Shown here: in pieces, positions 60,260 through 64,000 of the stretch
How positions within the stretch are numbered: position 1 is the first letter of the stretch
How the letters are laid out: each line of letters starts with the position of its first letter
Notes under the pieces: generated by a model
Told to the model about the DNA's origin: nothing
What the model saw: the letters and a program-made list of their open reading frames with translations, nothing else
Database searches by the model: none
Made by a program: the position numbers and the translations under genes
Assembly: GCF_016863115.1 (NCBI RefSeq)
Contig: NZ_BOOG01000010.1
Span: 1 to 64,000 of the forward strand
Source of the DNA: Sphaerimonospora thailandensis
GTDB taxonomy: Bacteria; Actinomycetota; Actinomycetes; Streptosporangiales; Streptosporangiaceae
Direction of reading: 5' to 3'
Length of the DNA: 64,000 nt

Positions 60260-61252
60260 GTGTTGCCCGAAATCCCATCAGCGCCCACGTGGCGCTTCCA
60301 CAGAGCCGTGGTGACCGGTGGCAGCGGTTTCGTTGGCTCGCACCTGTGCGAGGCGCTGCTCGCTCGCGACACCGAGGTTGTGTGCGTCGACAACTTCTTG
60401 ACCAGCAGCCCGGACACGCTCACGCGCCAGCTCGGCGCGGACGGGTTCGCGCTGCTAAAGCACGACGTGTGCGCCGCGTTCGACGTACCGGGTGAGGTGG
60501 ACCTGGTGCTGCACCTGGCCTCGCCTGCCTCCCCAGCCGACTACCTCAAGCTCCCGCTGCAGACCCTGCGCGCCGGATCGGCGGGGACGCTGAACGCGCT
60601 GGAACTGGCCCGCCGTAAGGGGGCCCGGTTCGTGCTGGCATCGACCTCGGAGGTGTACGGGAACCCGCTGGTGCATCCCCAGCCGGAGACGTATTGGGGG
60701 AACGTCAGGCCGACCGGCCCACGCAGCGTCTACGACGAGGCGAAGCGGTTCGCGGAGGCGACGACCGCCGCCTACCGGCGGGAGTTCGGCACCGACACCG
60801 CGATCGTGCGGATCTTCAACACCTACGGGCCGCGGATGCGCCCCCACGACGGCCGCGTCGTGCCGACCTTCATCCGGCAGGCGCTGAGCGGCGAACCGCT
60901 GACCGTGGCCGGAGACGGAAGCCACACGCGATCCCTGTGCTACGTCTCGGACACCGTCGACGGGTTGCTCGCGGCCGCAGAAAGCACGCTGGCGGGGCCG
61001 GTGAACCTGGGCTGTCCCGAGGAGCTGACTGTTCGGGCGATCGCCGAACTGGTAGGGCAGTTGTGCGGCTCCGATTTGCCACTCACCTTCACGCCGCTGC
61101 CGGCGGACGACCCGGCTCGCCGCTGCCCCGACATCTCGCTGATCCGTCAAGCCACCGGCTGGCAGCCCCGGGTCCCCTTGCGGGATGGTCTGACGGCCAC
61201 CATCGCCTGGTTCACCGGTCAACTCGCCACTCCCATCCCGGCTGTGAGGTGA
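60260..61252 (+). CDS. NAD-dependent epimerase/dehydratase, UDP-xylose-synthase-like
   Basis: A 330-residue extended SDR. VTGGSGFVGSHLCEALLARD is the NAD loop; LHLASPASPADYLKLPLQTL, LASTSEVYGNPLVHPQPETYWGNV and SVYDEAKRFAEA carry the catalytic Ser/Thr, Tyr and Lys. The HLASPASPxxY and HPQxExYWGNV features are typical of UDP-glucuronate decarboxylase, which makes UDP-xylose, but a dTDP-sugar substrate is also possible. GTG 60260 has AGGAGG 8 nt upstream. The next gene begins 4 bp after the stop. Confidence 0.88.
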   Translation: MLPEIPSAPTWRFHRAVVTGGSGFVGSHLCEALLARDTEVVCVDNFLTSSPDTLTRQLGADGFALLKHDVCAAFDVPGEVDLVLHLASPASPADYLKLPLQTLRAGSAGTLNALELARRKGARFVLASTSEVYGNPLVHPQPETYWGNVRPTGPRSVYDEAKRFAEATTAAYRREFGTDTAIVRIFNTYGPRMRPHDGRVVPTFIRQALSGEPLTVAGDGSHTRSLCYVSDTVDGLLAAAESTLAGPVNLGCPEELTVRAIAELVGQLCGSDLPLTFTPLPADDPARRCPDISLIRQATGWQPRVPLRDGLTATIAWFTGQLATPIPAVR

Positions 61253-61256
61253 CGCC

Positions 61257-61952
61257 ATGTCCTCGCTCCTTCCTCCCGCTCGTGCCCACGACAGCCTTGC
61301 CGCAGCCGACCTCTCCAGTGGCCTCGCCGCTACCGGCTTCGGCGTCGCACCCGCAGTCGTCACCGGACCACTGCTGTCGGCACTGCGTGACGAGGCCCAG
61401 CGCCTGATCGACGCCCACGACGGCACCCCGGGCTACTCACCCGACTACTGGACCTTCACGGACTCGGCGACCGGAGACGAGGTTCTGTACCGGATCCACC
61501 GCCTGGAGCAGCAGCCGGGCGCCGTCCACGCAGCGAGCCTGTTCGCGGACGGGCCGCTGCACCGATTGGCCGAGGATCTATTCGGCGGGCCGGTGCGGGC
61601 CACCGTGTGCGCGATGATCGTGAAGGTGCCCTGGCACGCTGCTGCGGTCCCATGGCACCGCGACCGGACCGAGGTGCCGGCCGGGAGGGTGTGCAACCTG
61701 AGCCTGTTCCTGGACGACTGTGATGCCGCCAACGGTTGTCTGCAGTTCGTCCCGGGCTCTCACCTGCTGGCCGACGACGCCGACGCGGAGAGGGCGCGGC
61801 TGGCGGGGCCGGTGGTGGAGCTGCCGATGCGCGCGGGGGACGTGGCCGTGCACGACGTCCGCGCCGTGCACGCCTCGCTGCCCAACCACAGCGCGCGGAT
61901 CCGCCGCAGCATCGTCGTCGAGTTCGCCTCCTCCGCCTGGGAGCTGTCATGA
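61257..61952 (+). CDS. Phytanoyl-CoA dioxygenase (PhyH) family oxygenase
   Basis: A 231-residue Fe(II)/2-oxoglutarate oxygenase. The facial triad is visible as WHRDRTE (His, Asp) and the distal His in VHDVRAVHASLPNHSARIRRSI, whose Arg should bind 2-oxoglutarate. CLQFVPGSHLL is typical of PhyH proteins. It probably hydroxylates a sugar, lipid or small-molecule intermediate. GAGG is 7 nt before the ATG. It is coupled to the GT2 gene by an ATGA overlap. Confidence 0.88.
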   Translation: MSSLLPPARAHDSLAAADLSSGLAATGFGVAPAVVTGPLLSALRDEAQRLIDAHDGTPGYSPDYWTFTDSATGDEVLYRIHRLEQQPGAVHAASLFADGPLHRLAEDLFGGPVRATVCAMIVKVPWHAAAVPWHRDRTEVPAGRVCNLSLFLDDCDAANGCLQFVPGSHLLADDADAERARLAGPVVELPMRAGDVAVHDVRAVHASLPNHSARIRRSIVVEFASSAWELS

Positions 61953-62998
61953 GCGCCGAACGGCCCGGACGCGTCCGGGTGGCGACGGTCACGGTGGGGA
62001 CCAACGAGCGGCGCTGGCTGGAGCCGTGCGTGTCCACACTCGTCGACTCGGCGTGCCCTGAGGTGGAGCTGACGGTGTGGTACGTCGACAACGCGTCCCG
62101 GGACGGCAGCGCGGACTTCGTCCGTGAGCGCTTCCCCCAGGTGCGGGTGATCGAGAACGCGTGCAACGAGGGCTTCGCGCGGGCAAACAACATCGGCATG
62201 CGCGCCGCGCTCGCCGACGGCGCCGACTACTTGTTCCTGGTCAACCCCGACACCCGGACGCCCGCGTCCCTGGTGGCCGACCTGGTGGCGTTCGGCGAGG
62301 CATGGCCCGAGTACGGGATCTTCGGCCCGATGCAGCACCGCTACGCGCCGCACTGCACGCGGATCGCGTGCGGGGACTGGAACGACTGGTCACGGACGGC
62401 CGTGCGCTGGGACGAGCAGCACGCCTTCGCCGGAGACTGGCCGGACCATCCCTCGCCCGCCGGTCCGCTGGAGAGGCGAGCGCCGGACACACTCGAGCAC
62501 GCCTACGTCCAGGGCGCGGCGCTGGTGGTACGCGGTGAAGTCCTGCGCAGGGTCGGGCTGTTCGACGAGGTGTTCCACACCTACTACGAGGAGACGGACC
62601 TGTGCCGACGCGCCCGGTGGGCCGGATGGCGGGTCGCGCTGTGCCTGACGCTCGGCATCGAGCACCAGGGCGGCGGGGGTGCGGGCCAGGGCGTCTACCG
62701 ACGTGTCCAGATGCGGCGAAACCGCTACTACTACCTGCTCACCGATATCGACTGGTCGCCGTTGGACGCCGCCCGACTGGCTGCACGCTGGCTGCTGAAG
62801 GATTTGCGCGGACGCAGCGTGGGCGGACGCACCACCTGGTGGCGGGGCTGGTGGGAGACGGCGCGCGCTGCGGGCTGGCTGGCTGCCCGGGCGGGCGTGA
62901 TCTGGACTCGGCGGCGCGAGTACCGGCGGCTGCGTACCGCCGGCTCCCGGCCCGCGAAGCGAATGGCCGGCGCCGAGACGGCTGGGGGTGCCAGGTGA
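61949..62998 (+). CDS. GT2 family glycosyltransferase
   Basis: A 349-residue GT-A enzyme like rhamnosyl/galactofuranosyl transferases. The nucleotide-binding start is VATVTVGTNERRWLEPCV, then WYVDNASRDGSADF and FLVNPDTRTP (the DxD-equivalent), and the catalytic-base region FDEVFHTYYEETDLCRRAR. No membrane helix is seen; the last 80 residues are Arg/Trp-rich. GGAG lies 5 nt before the ATG. It is coupled on both sides (ATGA with PhyH, GTGA with the next gene). Confidence 0.9.
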   Translation: MSAERPGRVRVATVTVGTNERRWLEPCVSTLVDSACPEVELTVWYVDNASRDGSADFVRERFPQVRVIENACNEGFARANNIGMRAALADGADYLFLVNPDTRTPASLVADLVAFGEAWPEYGIFGPMQHRYAPHCTRIACGDWNDWSRTAVRWDEQHAFAGDWPDHPSPAGPLERRAPDTLEHAYVQGAALVVRGEVLRRVGLFDEVFHTYYEETDLCRRARWAGWRVALCLTLGIEHQGGGGAGQGVYRRVQMRRNRYYYLLTDIDWSPLDAARLAARWLLKDLRGRSVGGRTTWWRGWWETARAAGWLAARAGVIWTRRREYRRLRTAGSRPAKRMAGAETAGGAR

Positions 62999-64000
62999 CC
63001 GGGCCGAGGATCGTGTTCGCCGGGGACTTCCACTGGCAGGCCGGCTCCAGCCACACGATCGCGGAATACGTGCGGACCGCCGCCGAGGTGGGCTGCGAGG
63101 TGGCGGTCTCCCGCGAACTGTCCCGCCTGGACGGCCATGTGGACGCGGTGCTGCCGTTGGTCGACGATCTTGCCTGGGGCTCGCACCTGGTGCTGGTCTT
63201 CGAGGGCCGCCAGTTCCTGGATGCACAGCGGCTCGACCTGGTTGAGCGGCGCATCCCTCGTCGGTGTCGGCTGATCGTGGACCCCGACGGGCGCTGGGGG
63301 CCATACCTCGCCTGCGGCACGGACGACGAAGGCGGACCGGAACGGCACGCCGCCTGGCAGGACCTGTATCGGCGGCTGTCGGCTACGGTGTTGCAGCCCC
63401 GGCTCGGCCAACTGCCGGACGGCGCCTGGTTCTTCAGCTACTTCGGAATGCCCCAGCCGGTCGCCGCGCGCAGACCGGCCCGCTGGGACCTGCAGTACGT
63501 GGGCGCGAACTGGTGGCGCTGGCGGCAGTTCGCGGACCTGGTCGAGGCGGCCCGGACGGCTCTGGGTTCCGGGCGTGTGCGGGTGTGTGGGCGCTGGTGG
63601 GACGGCGCCCCGCATCCCGAGCACCTTGCCGCCACCGGCAACGAGCCCGGCTGGCTCGCCGCCCGCGGGGTGGACGTACGCCCGCCGGTTCCGTTCGGGC
63701 AGGTCGTCACCACCATGGCCGAGTCCGTGCTGACCCCGGTGCTGGCACGTCCGCTGCTGGCCCGCAAACGGCTGCTGACGCCGCGGATGTTGGAGACCCT
63801 CGCCGCGGTCGGCACCGCCCCGGTCCTGCCCGCCTCTCTGGCCTACACCCGTCACCTGTACGGCGACGCGATCGTCCCGTTCCTGCTCGGCGACGCTGCC
63901 GCGGACGCGCTGGCGCGCCTGCACCGCGAGGCCGAGGCCCGCCAGTCGGCCCTCGATGCGCTGCGGGCGGGCCTGTACCACCGCTTCAACTACCGCACCG
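62995..64000 (+). CDS. CgeB-like glycosyltransferase, cut by window end
   Basis: The frame opens at GTG 62995 (GTGA overlap with GT2) and is open to the last base, giving at least 335 residues. It begins VTGPRIVFAGDFHWQAGSSHTIAEYVRTAAEVG. The C-terminal half has LLTPRMLETLAAVGTAPVLPASLAYTRHLYGD, similar to the donor-binding end of spore-protein CgeB/YkvP-type glycosyltransferases. The middle has WDLQYVGANWWRWRQF. It continues the coupled operon, which extends beyond the window. Confidence 0.82.
   Translation, partial: MTGPRIVFAGDFHWQAGSSHTIAEYVRTAAEVGCEVAVSRELSRLDGHVDAVLPLVDDLAWGSHLVLVFEGRQFLDAQRLDLVERRIPRRCRLIVDPDGRWGPYLACGTDDEGGPERHAAWQDLYRRLSATVLQPRLGQLPDGAWFFSYFGMPQPVAARRPARWDLQYVGANWWRWRQFADLVEAARTALGSGRVRVCGRWWDGAPHPEHLAATGNEPGWLAARGVDVRPPVPFGQVVTTMAESVLTPVLARPLLARKRLLTPRMLETLAAVGTAPVLPASLAYTRHLYGDAIVPFLLGDAAADALARLHREAEARQSALDALRAGLYHRFNYRT

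Overview
The window is high-GC DNA with nearly continuous coding, many GTG starts, 4-bp ATGA/GTGA gene overlaps and several leaderless starts (a TANNNT box 6-7 nt before the start codon). It is chromosomal DNA of a filamentous-type actinomycete. The gene order dapB/M16 peptidase/pnp/rpsO/ribF/truB/nrnA/rbfA/infB/ylxR/nusA/rimP/proS and the polyamine block are known from Streptomyces and relatives. Streptosporangiales is my guess from protein flavour; it is an inference, not a measurement.

Region 1 (1-18331) is conserved housekeeping DNA, almost all on the minus strand: a partial coiled-coil gene, lysine biosynthesis (dapB), RNA turnover and translation genes (pnp, rpsO, truB, nrnA, rbfA, infB, nusA, rimP, proS), FAD synthesis (ribF) and two small plus-strand genes of which the second is ferritin-like (DUF4439). 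Perfect-stem hairpins follow rpsO and infB. A nested inverted-repeat cluster lies between the DUF4439 gene and proS.

Region 2 (18332-32000) holds single-gene units: ferredoxin-NADP reductase, an aldolase-like DUF6986 protein, CutC, GNAT, a GntR regulator, an SDR, an ATP-grasp enzyme, a GH3 beta-N-acetylhexosaminidase with a palindromic operator and a 10-codon leader ORF, a PhoD-like phosphatase without a signal peptide, a TetR-AlkD pair and an Asn-rich secreted protein behind an AT-rich leader. A candidate small RNA with two strong hairpins lies between the GntR gene and the SDR gene.

Region 3 (32000-43143) looks like an amine uptake and catabolism locus. One operon encodes a GT1 glycosyltransferase, a DAO-type amine oxidase and an aminobutyraldehyde-type dehydrogenase; a second encodes a PotDBCA-like ABC transporter. 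A TetR gene stands between them. Near-identical operators (TTGAA-N6-TTCAA/G) lie upstream of the first operon and in the potD/sugar-kinase divergent region, so one TetR protein may control transporter, catabolism and a glucosamine-kinase-like plus SIS-isomerase pair.

Region 4 (43144-56089) contains a DUF4143 ATPase, a membrane Ser/Thr kinase with a duplicated extracellular domain, a DUF4081 acetyltransferase, a secreted tripeptidyl-aminopeptidase-like hydrolase, ispG, a secreted trypsin-like protease, dxr, an aldehyde dehydrogenase and a TetR regulator. The usual dxr-rip1-ispG-GNAT order is broken: dxr is inverted and no site-2 protease gene is present.

Region 5 (56120-64000) begins with a frameshifted hemC remnant and continues with an XRE-TPR regulator, an S9 peptidase, an RsbW-like ATPase and a coupled operon of UDP-xylose-synthase-like epimerase, phytanoyl-CoA-dioxygenase-like oxygenase, GT2 and a CgeB-like glycosyltransferase cut by the window end. 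It looks like an acquired glycoside-type biosynthetic island with its own large palindromic control site, and is the best candidate here for an uncharacterised system.
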